From assembly GCA_005883775.1 (NCBI GenBank), contig VBEU01000008.1, forward strand, positions 1 to 9,956: 9,956 nucleotides of DNA. Reading direction: 5' to 3'. The translations under genes were made by a program, and so were the position numbers. Positions 1 through 7,460 of this stretch are shown piece by piece; the first letter of the stretch is position 1; the number at the start of each line of letters is the position of its first letter. Below the pieces are notes generated by a model, which did not search any database, had not been told where the DNA came from, and saw only the letters and a list, made by a program, of their open reading frames with translations. Origin of the DNA: Chloroflexota bacterium. GTDB lineage: Bacteria > Chloroflexota > Limnocylindria > P2-11E.

Positions 1-1212
1 GAAGCGGACGCGCACAGCCTGGCGCTTCCCGATTTGGACCAGCGGCTCGCCTTTGACGGGCACCTTCGTATCCGCCGTCGCCACCGCGCCGTCCACGCGC
101 ACCCCGTTCTGGGCAACGAGGTGACGTGCCTCCGTCTTGCTCTTTGCGAATGCCGCGACGATCAGGTCCACGATGCCGACCTCCTTCTGCCCGTTCACCG
201 TGAAGTCGACGGTCGGTGCGGCATCGGGGGCGGCTCCTTCCTTGTGCACTCGATCGAACTCGCGCTCCGCCTCATCGGCCTCGGCGGCCGAGTGGAGCTC
301 GGTGGTGATCGTGCGCGCGAGCTTCCGTTTGGCCTCGCGAGGGTGCAGCTCCTTGCGCGCAAGGGCGTCCAGCGTCGAGCGCACTTCTTCCATCGGGAGC
401 ACGGTTGCCCATTCGAAGTAATGCGACATCAATTTGTCGTCGATCGCCATCACCTTTCCGTAGACCTCGCTCGGTGGGTCGACGAGCCAGATGCTCTGCG
501 CGGGTTTGGACTTGCTCATCTTCTCGCCGTCGAGTCCCTCGAGCAGCTCGACGATGAAGACAGACTGCGCCGGCTGACCGACCATCTCCTGAAGCTCTCT
601 GCCCGTCAGGATGTTGAAGAGCTGGTCCGTGCCGCCGAATTCCACGTCGGCTTGGATGGCGACGGAGTCGTATGCCTGCAGTAGCGGGTACAGCAGGTCC
701 TTGATGGGGATCGCGGTCTTTTTGTCCAAGCGCTTGCGGAACTCCTCGCGTGCGAGGATCTGCTGGGCGGTGAAGCGCGCCGTCAGCTGGATGACGTCCC
801 GCAGACCGAATTTCCCGAACCACTCGTCCTGGAGGACGATCCGGGTGTTCTCGCGAGGGACGATGAGATGGAACTGATCGAGGTATGTCTGCGCGTTGCG
901 CATCACCTCTTCGCGCGATTTGAGCGGCCGGCTCTGGTCGAGATCGCTCGGGTCCCCGATCTGCGTCGTCCAATCCCCCACGATGAGCACGATCTCGTGG
1001 CCCCATTGCGACAGCTTTCTTAACTTGCGTAACGAGATCGCGTGACCGAGGTGGAGATTCGCGTGCGTCGGGTCGAAGCCCTGCTTGATACGCAACTGAC
1101 GCTCGCCCGAGGCGAGCGCTGAGCGGAGATCGCCGAGCACGCTGACAGCGCTGACCCCGCGCGTGAGGAATTCATCGAGCTCGCGTTGTTCTGGACGTGT
1201 CGGCACGTTCAC
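1..1212 (-). CDS. tyrS: Tyrosyl-tRNA synthetase, 3' end cut by window edge
   Basis: Class I aminoacyl-tRNA synthetase that charges tRNA-Tyr with tyrosine in the cytoplasm. I translated 404 codons with no stop before the window edge. Seen: the GFDPTHANLHLGHA segment carrying the HIGH-type motif (residues 54-57), the tyrosine-pocket motif QADVEFGGTDQ (187-197), the KMSKS loop (231-235, bases 508-522), and a C-terminal S4 RNA-binding domain from about 344 to the edge. The S4 domain is nearly finished (it ends ..GKRQAVRVRF), so probably only a few residues are missing. This domain order fits the longer TyrRS type (about 400-430 residues). The start is GTG at 1212 or the in-frame GTG at 1206; both give the usual short N-terminal helix before the Rossmann fold, and neither has a clear Shine-Dalgarno. 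A TATCCT hexamer (1213-1218) lies 6 bases before the 1206 GTG, which would suit a leaderless mRNA (inference). The 5' end overlaps the divergent PBP gene. Function is near certain; the start is not. Confidence 0.96.
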   Translation of the reverse strand, partial: MNVPTRPEQRELDEFLTRGVSAVSVLGDLRSALASGERQLRIKQGFDPTHANLHLGHAISLRKLRKLSQWGHEIVLIVGDWTTQIGDPSDLDQSRPLKSREEVMRNAQTYLDQFHLIVPRENTRIVLQDEWFGKFGLRDVIQLTARFTAQQILAREEFRKRLDKKTAIPIKDLLYPLLQAYDSVAIQADVEFGGTDQLFNILTGRELQEMVGQPAQSVFIVELLEGLDGEKMSKSKPAQSIWLVDPPSEVYGKVMAIDDKLMSHYFEWATVLPMEEVRSTLDALARKELHPREAKRKLARTITTELHSAAEADEAEREFDRVHKEGAAPDAAPTVDFTVNGQKEVGIVDLIVAAFAKSKTEARHLVAQNGVRVDGAVATADTKVPVKGEPLVQIGKRQAVRVRF

Positions 1213-3677
1213 AGGATACGTTTGGTGGCCGCTACCATGAGCGCATCCTGCGTTCGAAGACCACGCATGACCACGCGCTCCGGCGCGGGGCATATCGCTC
1301 GAAGCGGCGCCGGGGCGGCGGAGCGTTCAGCGGTTGGCGCCTCGCTCTGCCGTCGGGACTCTTCGCCATCATCATCGCGACCGGTGCGCTCCTCCTCATC
1401 GGCGCCGGTGCGGCGCTCGCATTTTTCGCTGGTGATCTCCCCTCCCCGCAGGACCTCGCGAAGGATCCCCTTGCGCAATCCACGAAGGTCTACGACCGCA
1501 CCGGCACTCAGCTCCTCTACCAGTTCTCGGAGGAGAACCGCGAGGTCGTGAGCTACGAGGAGATCCCGCAGGTGCTCATCGACGCGACCGTCTCGGCCGA
1601 GGACAAGAGCTTCTGGACGAATCCCGGCGTGGACATCCTCGGGACCATCCGCGCCGTGGTCTCGGACGTGACCGGCCGCAGCACCGGGCAGGGCGGCGCG
1701 TCGACGATCACCCAGCAGCTCGTGAAGCAGCGCATCGTCGGCAATGAGGTCTCGCTCAAACGGAAGATCCGCGAAGCGATCCTCGCGGTCGAGGTGACAA
1801 ACACCTATTCCAAGCAGCAGATCCTCGAGCTCTACTTCAACCAGATCTACTACGGGAACCAGGCGTACGGCGTGAAAGCCGCGGCGCAGACGTACTTCGG
1901 AAAGTCCGACCTCTCAAAGCTCACGCTCGCGGAGGCCGCGCTGCTCGCCGGTCTCCCGCAGGCGCCGTCGGTCCTCGACCCAACGCAGGCGGACAACGTC
2001 GACCGCGCCGCCGAGAGGCGCGCCTACGTGCTCGGCCAGATGGTCGACACCGGCGCGATCACGCAGGCCGAATCGGACGCCGCGGGTACCGAGGAGATCA
2101 AGGTCGCGGGTCCGCCGGTCGCGACGATCAAGGCGCCGCACTTCGTTTTCCAGGTGCGTAACCAGCTCGCACAAATCCTCGGCGGCGACGAGGCCGCAGT
2201 CTCGCGCGGCGGCTATCGGATCACGACGACGCTCGACATGACCAAGCAGGAGATCGGCGAGCGGCAGGTCCGCGAGTGGGTCGACCTGCTGCACAACCGC
2301 AACGTCTGGAATGCCGCGCTCGTCTCGATCGATCCGCGGACCGGCGAGGTCCTCACGTACGTCGGCTCGGTCGATTACAACAACCGCGACGATCCACGGG
2401 TCCAGGGTCAGTTCGATGTCGCCGGCATCGGCCTCCGCCAGCCGGGGTCGTCCTTCAAGATGTTCAACTACGTCACCGCGCTCAAGAAGGGCGCAACGGC
2501 GGCCACCGTTGTCGTTGACGCGCGCACGGACTTCGGCGCTAAGGCCGACCCGACCCGCATGAGCCCGGCAGCCTGCGGGTACTGCCCGGAGAACGCGGAC
2601 CTTCAGTACCACGGCCCGGTCACCATGAGGCAGGCGATCCGCGAGTCGCGGAATGTCCCAGCCGTGAAGTTCCTCGCGGAATATTCCGGGATCGAGGACA
2701 CGATCCAGACCGCATCCGACCTGGGCATCACGACGCCCATCGATCCCGCGACCATCGGCCTCTCGCTCACGCTCGGCGCCAAGGAGGTCCATCTCGTCGA
2801 CATGGCGAGCGCGTACGGCGTGCTCGCGAACATGGGCTTGCGGGTGACGCCGACCTACATCCTCAAGGTCGAGGACTCGCGCGGGAATCTGGTGTGGGAG
2901 CACAAAGACTACGAACAGAAGCGCGCGCTCGACGCCGGGATCGCGTGGATCATGACCGACATCCTCAAGGACACCACCCAGCCGTCGAAGGACTTCATCT
3001 TCGGTGCGTGGACGAACATCGGACGCCCCGCAGCGCTGAAGACGGGTACGACGGACAACCTGAAGGACGTCTATTCCGTCGGCTACGTCCCGACCCTGGT
3101 GACCGGCGTCTGGATGGGGAACTCGAACGGCGAGAAGATGAGCACGGTCGACTTCGCGAGCGCGACCGGACCAGGCCAGCTCTGGCGCGATTACATGAAG
3201 GAAGCGCTCGCGGATACGCCAGCGACGGACTGGCCGCGGCCGGCCAACGTCGTCAGTGGGACCGTGGTGTCGGCGCCCGGTGCGTACGGCGGATACGGCT
3301 CCGGTCTCGCTCCGTCGGCCCTATCGCCGTTCTCCATGACCGAGTGGTTCATCAAGGGCACCGAGCCGGCGAAGACCGACGACTGGTTCGTCGCAGGTTG
3401 CCCCCAACCAGATGGCTCCGCGAAGGTGGCGATGAAGATCAACGACACGCGTGCCCCGGCGCCGTTCCAGCGGTACACCGACCAGTGGATCCGCGACGCG
3501 ATCGCCGGCAAACATGCCTACAGCCGCTACACGTGGAACCTCGTGGGTCCGGATCCGTGCCCAACGCCAACGGCATCGCTCACGCCGGTGCCGACGCGGA
3601 CCCCGGTACCGACACGGACGCCGGGAGGGCCACCGACGCTTCCGCCTTTCCCCACACCCACGCCCAAGAAGACCTAG
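1197..3677 (+). CDS. Class A penicillin-binding protein (bifunctional transglycosylase/transpeptidase)
   Basis: Bifunctional peptidoglycan synthase: polymerises lipid II into glycan strands and cross-links the peptides outside the membrane. 826 residues. A basic cytoplasmic tail (1-47) is followed by one membrane anchor (about 52-78). The GT51 domain shows the catalytic Glu in EDKSFW (E135), GGASTITQQ (166-174), RKIRE (189-193) and the ILELYFNQIYYG motif (209-220). The transpeptidase domain has SSFK (nucleophile S418, K421), SRN (484-486) and KTGT (615-618). The C-terminus ends in a Thr/Pro-rich tail with two TPVPTR units. Oddities: Asn142 stands where GT51 motif 1 normally has His, and there is a CGYC pair (C460, C463) plus C735 and C788. 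GTG 1197 is the only ATG, GTG or TTG in frame between the upstream stop (1164) and the membrane segment, but it overlaps the tyrS 5' end and has no visible Shine-Dalgarno. The true start could be a rarer codon such as CTG 1248. Probably co-transcribed with the Nudix gene. Confidence 0.95.
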   Translation: MSARSQDTFGGRYHERILRSKTTHDHALRRGAYRSKRRRGGGAFSGWRLALPSGLFAIIIATGALLLIGAGAALAFFAGDLPSPQDLAKDPLAQSTKVYDRTGTQLLYQFSEENREVVSYEEIPQVLIDATVSAEDKSFWTNPGVDILGTIRAVVSDVTGRSTGQGGASTITQQLVKQRIVGNEVSLKRKIREAILAVEVTNTYSKQQILELYFNQIYYGNQAYGVKAAAQTYFGKSDLSKLTLAEAALLAGLPQAPSVLDPTQADNVDRAAERRAYVLGQMVDTGAITQAESDAAGTEEIKVAGPPVATIKAPHFVFQVRNQLAQILGGDEAAVSRGGYRITTTLDMTKQEIGERQVREWVDLLHNRNVWNAALVSIDPRTGEVLTYVGSVDYNNRDDPRVQGQFDVAGIGLRQPGSSFKMFNYVTALKKGATAATVVVDARTDFGAKADPTRMSPAACGYCPENADLQYHGPVTMRQAIRESRNVPAVKFLAEYSGIEDTIQTASDLGITTPIDPATIGLSLTLGAKEVHLVDMASAYGVLANMGLRVTPTYILKVEDSRGNLVWEHKDYEQKRALDAGIAWIMTDILKDTTQPSKDFIFGAWTNIGRPAALKTGTTDNLKDVYSVGYVPTLVTGVWMGNSNGEKMSTVDFASATGPGQLWRDYMKEALADTPATDWPRPANVVSGTVVSAPGAYGGYGSGLAPSALSPFSMTEWFIKGTEPAKTDDWFVAGCPQPDGSAKVAMKINDTRAPAPFQRYTDQWIRDAIAGKHAYSRYTWNLVGPDPCPTPTASLTPVPTRTPVPTRTPGGPPTLPPFPTPTPKKT
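3582..3623 (+). repeat. Two 18-base units encoding TPVPTR, plus a partial third
   Basis: Residues 796-807 of the PBP read TPVPTR twice (bases 3582-3599 and 3600-3617), then TP. The two DNA units differ at several bases, so this is an older duplication within a Thr/Pro-rich extracytoplasmic tail. Such tails are common as flexible wall-spanning linkers; no specific function can be read from it. Confidence 0.8.
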
Positions 3678-3680
3678 ACG

Positions 3681-4139
3681 GTGGGCATCGCGCCCAGGCC
3701 GACCGCGATCGTCGGCTGCGTCGATGCAGAAGGACGGATCCTGATCGTCAAGCAGATCGCAGGCCCCTTCGCAGGCGCGTGGCTCCTACCTGGCGGAAGT
3801 GTTGAGGGAAACGAGCGGCTCGAGGACGCCGCACGGCGCGAGCTGTTCGAGGAGACCGGCTATCGCCTCGACGACCTCATTCCCGTCGCTCAGTACGACG
3901 TCCGGAGCGCTCCTGCTGGCCGCTTCCATTTCCTCGTCAGTCTCTTCCGCGGCGGCGCGGTCTCCGGCACGCCGAGGCCCGAACGCGGCAGCGATGTCTC
4001 CTGGGCGGAGCCGTCGACTCTCGATCCGAACCCGAACCTGGCCCTGACCCTGCTCGACCTCGGACTGATCGAGCGCGATCGCGCAGAGATCCTTCGAGAG
4101 CTCGAGGAGAGCGGCGTCGAGATGCGGCGGCTCTCCTAA
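3681..4139 (+). CDS. Nudix hydrolase, MutT-like
   Basis: Small soluble pyrophosphohydrolase of the Nudix superfamily, which cleaves nucleoside diphosphates linked to another moiety, such as NTPs, ADP-ribose or nucleotide sugars. 152 residues. The Nudix box matches the consensus GX5EX7REUXEEXGU exactly: G39, E45, R53-E54, E57-E58, G60, Tyr61. The preceding strand-loop GAWLLPGG is typical. The metal-binding glutamates are all present, so the enzyme should be active. Substrate cannot be told from the sequence. The GTG start at 3681 is 3 bases after the PBP stop (3675-3677) and lacks a strong Shine-Dalgarno, so translation is probably coupled to the PBP gene. An N-terminus at this GTG puts the first strand (TAIVGCV) where the family expects it. 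The stop TAA (4137-4139) lies one base from the stop of the convergent dppB copy 1. A house-cleaning role or a link to envelope precursor nucleotides would both be inference. Confidence 0.93.
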   Translation: MGIAPRPTAIVGCVDAEGRILIVKQIAGPFAGAWLLPGGSVEGNERLEDAARRELFEETGYRLDDLIPVAQYDVRSAPAGRFHFLVSLFRGGAVSGTPRPERGSDVSWAEPSTLDPNPNLALTLLDLGLIERDRAEILRELEESGVEMRRLS

Positions 4140-4140
4140 G

Positions 4141-5100
4141 TCAGGCGTAGCGGATGCGTGGGTCGAGGACCGCGTAGAGGACGTCGGCGATCAGGTTGAA
4201 GAGCACGACCAGGATGGCGAACAGGAACACGATCGCAGCGACGACCGGGGTGTCGCTCGTGCCGATCGAGCGAACCAGAAGCTCGCCGATCCCCGGGACG
4301 CGGAAGATCTGCTCGGTCACGATCGCTCCGGCGAACACCGCGGGGATCCCCAGAGCGACAAGGGTGACGACCGGGATAAGGCTGTTGCGCAGCACGTGTC
4401 GGAGGATCACGAGCCGCTCCGAGATGCCCTTGCCGCGGGCGGTCCGCACGTACTCGAGCGGCAGGTGCTCGAGCATCTCGGCTCGGATGAAACGGGCCAG
4501 CGCGGCGGTGTTGAAGAGCGTCAGCACAGCGATCGGCATGATCGACTGCTTGAGTTGATCGACGAACGAGGCGAGATCCTTCACTTTGAGCGTCGAGTCG
4601 TAGATGAACGGGAACCATCGCAGGTTGATGCTGAAGATGATGATCAGGAGGAGGCCGGTGAAGAACGTCGGCACCGAGAAGCCGATGAACGCGAAGGTCG
4701 TCGCGGCGTGATCGAACAGGGAGTACCGCTTCACCGCGCCGAGCATGCCGATCGGAAGGGCGAGGAGCAGGCCCAGGATGTAGGCGACTCCGACGACCGC
4801 AAGCGTGTTCGGTAGCCGTTCGATGAGGAGACCGGCGACCGGCGAGTGGCTCCCGAAGGAGTATCCGAAGTCGCCCCGCAGCAACGCGAGGAGCCACTTC
4901 ACGTACCGAATGTGCCAGGGCTGGTCGAGCCCAAGAGAGACGCGGATCTTCTCGCGGACCTCGGGCGGGACGTTGGGGTTGGCCGCAAACTGGGCGAGCG
5001 GGTCGCCGGGCGCCAGTGCGAGGATCGCGTAGACGACGAAGCTGATGATCAGCAGCGTCGGGATCGCGATCAGGAGGCGGCGCGCGACATATCGGCCCAC
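4141..5100 (-). CDS. dppB: Peptide/nickel-type ABC transporter permease, DppB/OppB family (copy 1)
   Basis: Inner-membrane permease subunit of a DppBC/OppBC-type ABC importer, which normally pairs with a DppC subunit, two ATPases and a binding protein to import di- or oligopeptides; related systems take nickel or sugars. 319 residues, the usual family length. Seen: TM1 about 9-29, a large extracytoplasmic loop 30-98 with the APGDP segment, further helices near 98-120, 134-158, 187-207, 238-262 and 285-308, and the cytoplasmic EAA coupling loop around 213-243 (EYVRTARGKG). The family ending LDPRIRY is intact. The GTG start at 5100 gives MGRY.., matching copy 2 exactly; the Shine-Dalgarno is weak. 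It lies 47 bases after the mutS2 stop and probably belongs to the same transcription unit. It is 273/319 identical to copy 2 (8975-9934) by my count, and no dppC gene adjoins it. It looks intact, not decaying. Substrate unknown. Confidence 0.95.
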   Translation of the reverse strand: MGRYVARRLLIAIPTLLIISFVVYAILALAPGDPLAQFAANPNVPPEVREKIRVSLGLDQPWHIRYVKWLLALLRGDFGYSFGSHSPVAGLLIERLPNTLAVVGVAYILGLLLALPIGMLGAVKRYSLFDHAATTFAFIGFSVPTFFTGLLLIIIFSINLRWFPFIYDSTLKVKDLASFVDQLKQSIMPIAVLTLFNTAALARFIRAEMLEHLPLEYVRTARGKGISERLVILRHVLRNSLIPVVTLVALGIPAVFAGAIVTEQIFRVPGIGELLVRSIGTSDTPVVAAIVFLFAILVVLFNLIADVLYAVLDPRIRYA

Positions 5101-5147
5101 TTGGGTCGGATACCGCTATCTCCGGCCCGAAGTTCAGCCAGCGCGGG

Positions 5148-7460
5148 CTAGAGCGTGACGATCGTCGCGCCGTCACCGCCTTCGGACGGCCCGGCCGGCT
5201 CGTGCGCCCGGACCAGCGGGTGGCTACTGAGGGCGGCACGTATCGCCGTCCGCAGCGCCCCTGTGCCTTTTCCATGGATAACGCGAAGACGCCCGACTCC
5301 GGCGACCGCGGCGTCGTTCAGATACCGGTCGAGCACGGCGAGCGCCTCGTCGGGTCGCGCGCCGCGGATATCGAGCTGGAGTGGAACGCTCGCCGCCGAA
5401 CCGTGGACGACCGGACGGTCCGACCGGAGCGGTGCTCCGACCGGTTCCGGCGCGGGCCGCAGCTGCGTCGCCGGGACCCGCAAGCGGACAGCGCCGGCGG
5501 CCACTTCCGCCATGCCGCGGTCATCGACCGCGAGGAGTGTCCCTGGCTCGGCGAACCCTTCCACGAGCACCGGGGCGCCGACCGCGATCGGCACCGTCAG
5601 GGGGGCCGCGGCCGGCGACGTCGCGGCCGCTCGGACCGACTCAGCTTCCGCGAGCGCGGCGCGCGCCTCGTCGACGAGGTTCCGTTTGGCGGCGCGATCG
5701 CGCGCCTCCTCGGCTTGGCGCAACGCGCGCCGTGCTTGCAACAGGAGCTCGTCGGCTTCCGCCCGGGCGCGGCGCAGCGCGCGCTGCGCCTCGTCGCGGA
5801 CCCGGTCGGCCTCGCGCCGCGCTTCGACCGTGGCCTCCGCCGCGTCGGCGGCGGATACGCGCGCCTCCTCGAGCGCGCTGCCAAGCTCGGTCCGCTGTCG
5901 CTCCGCCTCGAGCAAGGTGCGCTCGAGCGAACGATGAAGCTCGGAGAGGTGGGTATCGGCGCGCCCGAGGACGCTCCTATCCAGCCCGAGCCGCTCCGCG
6001 ATCGCGAATGCGTTGGACGCGCCGGGTAGGCCGAGCCTCAAGCGGAACGTCGGCCGCAGGGTGTTCGAATCGAATTCCATGCTCGCGTTCCGCACGCCCG
6101 GTGTGTTGAGCGCGAAGGCCTTGAGCTCGGGGTAATGGGTCGTCGCCGCGGCAAGCACGCCACGCTCGAGGAGCGTCTCGAGCACCGCCATCGCGAGCGC
6201 CGCGCCCTCATCCGGGTCGGTGCCCGCGCCGACCTCATCGAGAAGCGCGAGGTCGCCGCGCTCCGCCTCGGCAAGTGTTGCGACGACGTTCCGAAGATGC
6301 GAGGAGAACGTCGAAAGCGATTGCGCGATCGATTGCTCATCGCCGATGTCGGCGAAGATGCGGCGGACCACTGGCACGCGCCCGCGGTCCGCGGGAATGG
6401 CGAGACCGCACGCTGCCATCGCGGTCAGCAAGCCGATCGTCTTGAGCGTCACAGTCTTGCCCCCGGTATTCGGACCGGTGACGACGAGAACGCGGAACTC
6501 ACCGCCGAGGCGCACGTCGATGCCGACGACGGCGCCTTGCTCCACGAGGAGCGGGTGGCGCGCGTCGACGAGATCGAGCACGCCGTCGGCGTTGAGCTCG
6601 GGCCGGGTCGCCTGCAGCGAATCGGCATAGAGGCCTTTCGCGAGGATGAGGTCGAGGGCGGCGAGCGCCGCCGTCATCGCGTCAAGGTCTTCGCCCGACT
6701 TCTCGATGCGTCGTGAGAGCTCGTCGAGAACGCGTTCGACCTCGAGGCGCTCGGCAAGCTCGGCTTCGCGCAGCGTGTTATTGGCTTCAAGGATTTCAAG
6801 CGGCTCGATGAAGACCGTTTGCCCGCTCGCCGATTGGTCGTGAACGATCCCCTTGACCGCGGCCCGGTGCTCGGCCTTCACCGGCACGACGTAGCGCCCG
6901 CCGCGCTGCGTCACGATCGGATCCTGCAGGACCCGCAGCAGATCCGGAGAGTGAACCAGGGCGTCGAGACGCTGCTGAAGTCGCGCCTGGGCTGCGCGGA
7001 GGTTGGCGCGAAGCGAGCCGAGCCGACCGCTGGCCCGGTCGAGCACCTCGCCGGTCGCACCGATCGCGTTCTCGATCGCGACGGCAACGTCGACGGGCGG
7101 TCGCGCGAAACGCGCGCGCGCGGCGAGTGGCGGGTACGGGTGAACGTCCGCGAACAGGCGCTCGGCGGCGCGCACCGTGTCTGCTACCGCGATGAGCTGT
7201 ACCGGATCGAGCGCGCCGCCCAGCTTCGCGCGCCGCAGCGCGTCGCGGACGTCGCGTGCGCCGCGGAGTCCGCTCGACGGGCTGGCGCGAAGGAGATTTC
7301 GCGCCGCCGCGGTCTCTTCTTGAAGCCGCTCGGCCTCGCGGAGGTCGGTCGTCGGCAAGAGCGCCTCGGCGAGCTCTCGCCCCGGGGCGAACGCGGTGCG
7401 CTCGGCGACGAGACTACGGATCGCGGGGAGCTCGAGCCGATTGAGTGCGCCCTCGTTCAA
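5148..7460 (-). CDS. mutS2: MutS2 family ATPase/Smr endonuclease
   Basis: MutS-paralogue ATPase with a C-terminal Smr domain. Members have been tied to suppressing homologous recombination (Helicobacter) and to rescue of collided ribosomes (Bacillus); they do not do classical mismatch repair. 770 residues, near the usual 780. The MutS core and clamp-like region is about 1-310. Walker A is GPNTGGKT (329-336), Walker B is DLALLDE (403-409), and THYPELK follows (441-447). A long Ala/Arg/Glu-rich coiled coil runs about 500-610, a KOW-like small beta region about 625-668, and the Smr domain about 694-770 with LDIRG (696-700) and HGKGTGALR (729-737). LDIRG replaces the commoner LDLRG. The N-terminus from TTG 7460 (MNEGALNRLELPAIR) aligns with the family start, and a GGGGTG stretch sits 8 bases upstream. 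TTG overlaps the mpg stop as TTGA, implying translational coupling. Its placement beside a glycosylase gene supports a nucleic-acid maintenance setting. Confidence 0.96.
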   Translation of the reverse strand: MNEGALNRLELPAIRSLVAERTAFAPGRELAEALLPTTDLREAERLQEETAAARNLLRASPSSGLRGARDVRDALRRAKLGGALDPVQLIAVADTVRAAERLFADVHPYPPLAARARFARPPVDVAVAIENAIGATGEVLDRASGRLGSLRANLRAAQARLQQRLDALVHSPDLLRVLQDPIVTQRGGRYVVPVKAEHRAAVKGIVHDQSASGQTVFIEPLEILEANNTLREAELAERLEVERVLDELSRRIEKSGEDLDAMTAALAALDLILAKGLYADSLQATRPELNADGVLDLVDARHPLLVEQGAVVGIDVRLGGEFRVLVVTGPNTGGKTVTLKTIGLLTAMAACGLAIPADRGRVPVVRRIFADIGDEQSIAQSLSTFSSHLRNVVATLAEAERGDLALLDEVGAGTDPDEGAALAMAVLETLLERGVLAAATTHYPELKAFALNTPGVRNASMEFDSNTLRPTFRLRLGLPGASNAFAIAERLGLDRSVLGRADTHLSELHRSLERTLLEAERQRTELGSALEEARVSAADAAEATVEARREADRVRDEAQRALRRARAEADELLLQARRALRQAEEARDRAAKRNLVDEARAALAEAESVRAAATSPAAAPLTVPIAVGAPVLVEGFAEPGTLLAVDDRGMAEVAAGAVRLRVPATQLRPAPEPVGAPLRSDRPVVHGSAASVPLQLDIRGARPDEALAVLDRYLNDAAVAGVGRLRVIHGKGTGALRTAIRAALSSHPLVRAHEPAGPSEGGDGATIVTL

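Noticed and set aside
272..1006. 244-residue leftward open frame inside tyrS
   Set aside because: A different frame of the tyrS strand; the TyrRS motifs HLGH, GGTDQ and KMSKS are all in the frame starting at 1212.
1213..1400. T-box or other leader riboswitch upstream of tyrS
   Set aside because: The upstream DNA is the coding sequence of the divergent PBP, and I see no T-box core or terminator/antiterminator pair.
1914..2903. Long antisense open frame (329 residues) opposite the PBP gene
   Set aside because: A frame kept open by high-GC codon use of the PBP; its translation is Arg/Asp/Val-rich with no recognisable domain.
5125..5148. Possible terminator hairpin between mutS2 and dppB copy 1
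   Set aside because: The stem is only GCCCG/CGGGC with a 14-base loop and no T-run, so it is not convincing as a terminator; the genes may be co-transcribed.
4136..5275. 379-residue leftward open frame overlapping dppB copy 1
   Set aside because: Same strand but different frame from the permease, Arg/Pro-rich with no membrane segments; the permease frame is unmistakable.
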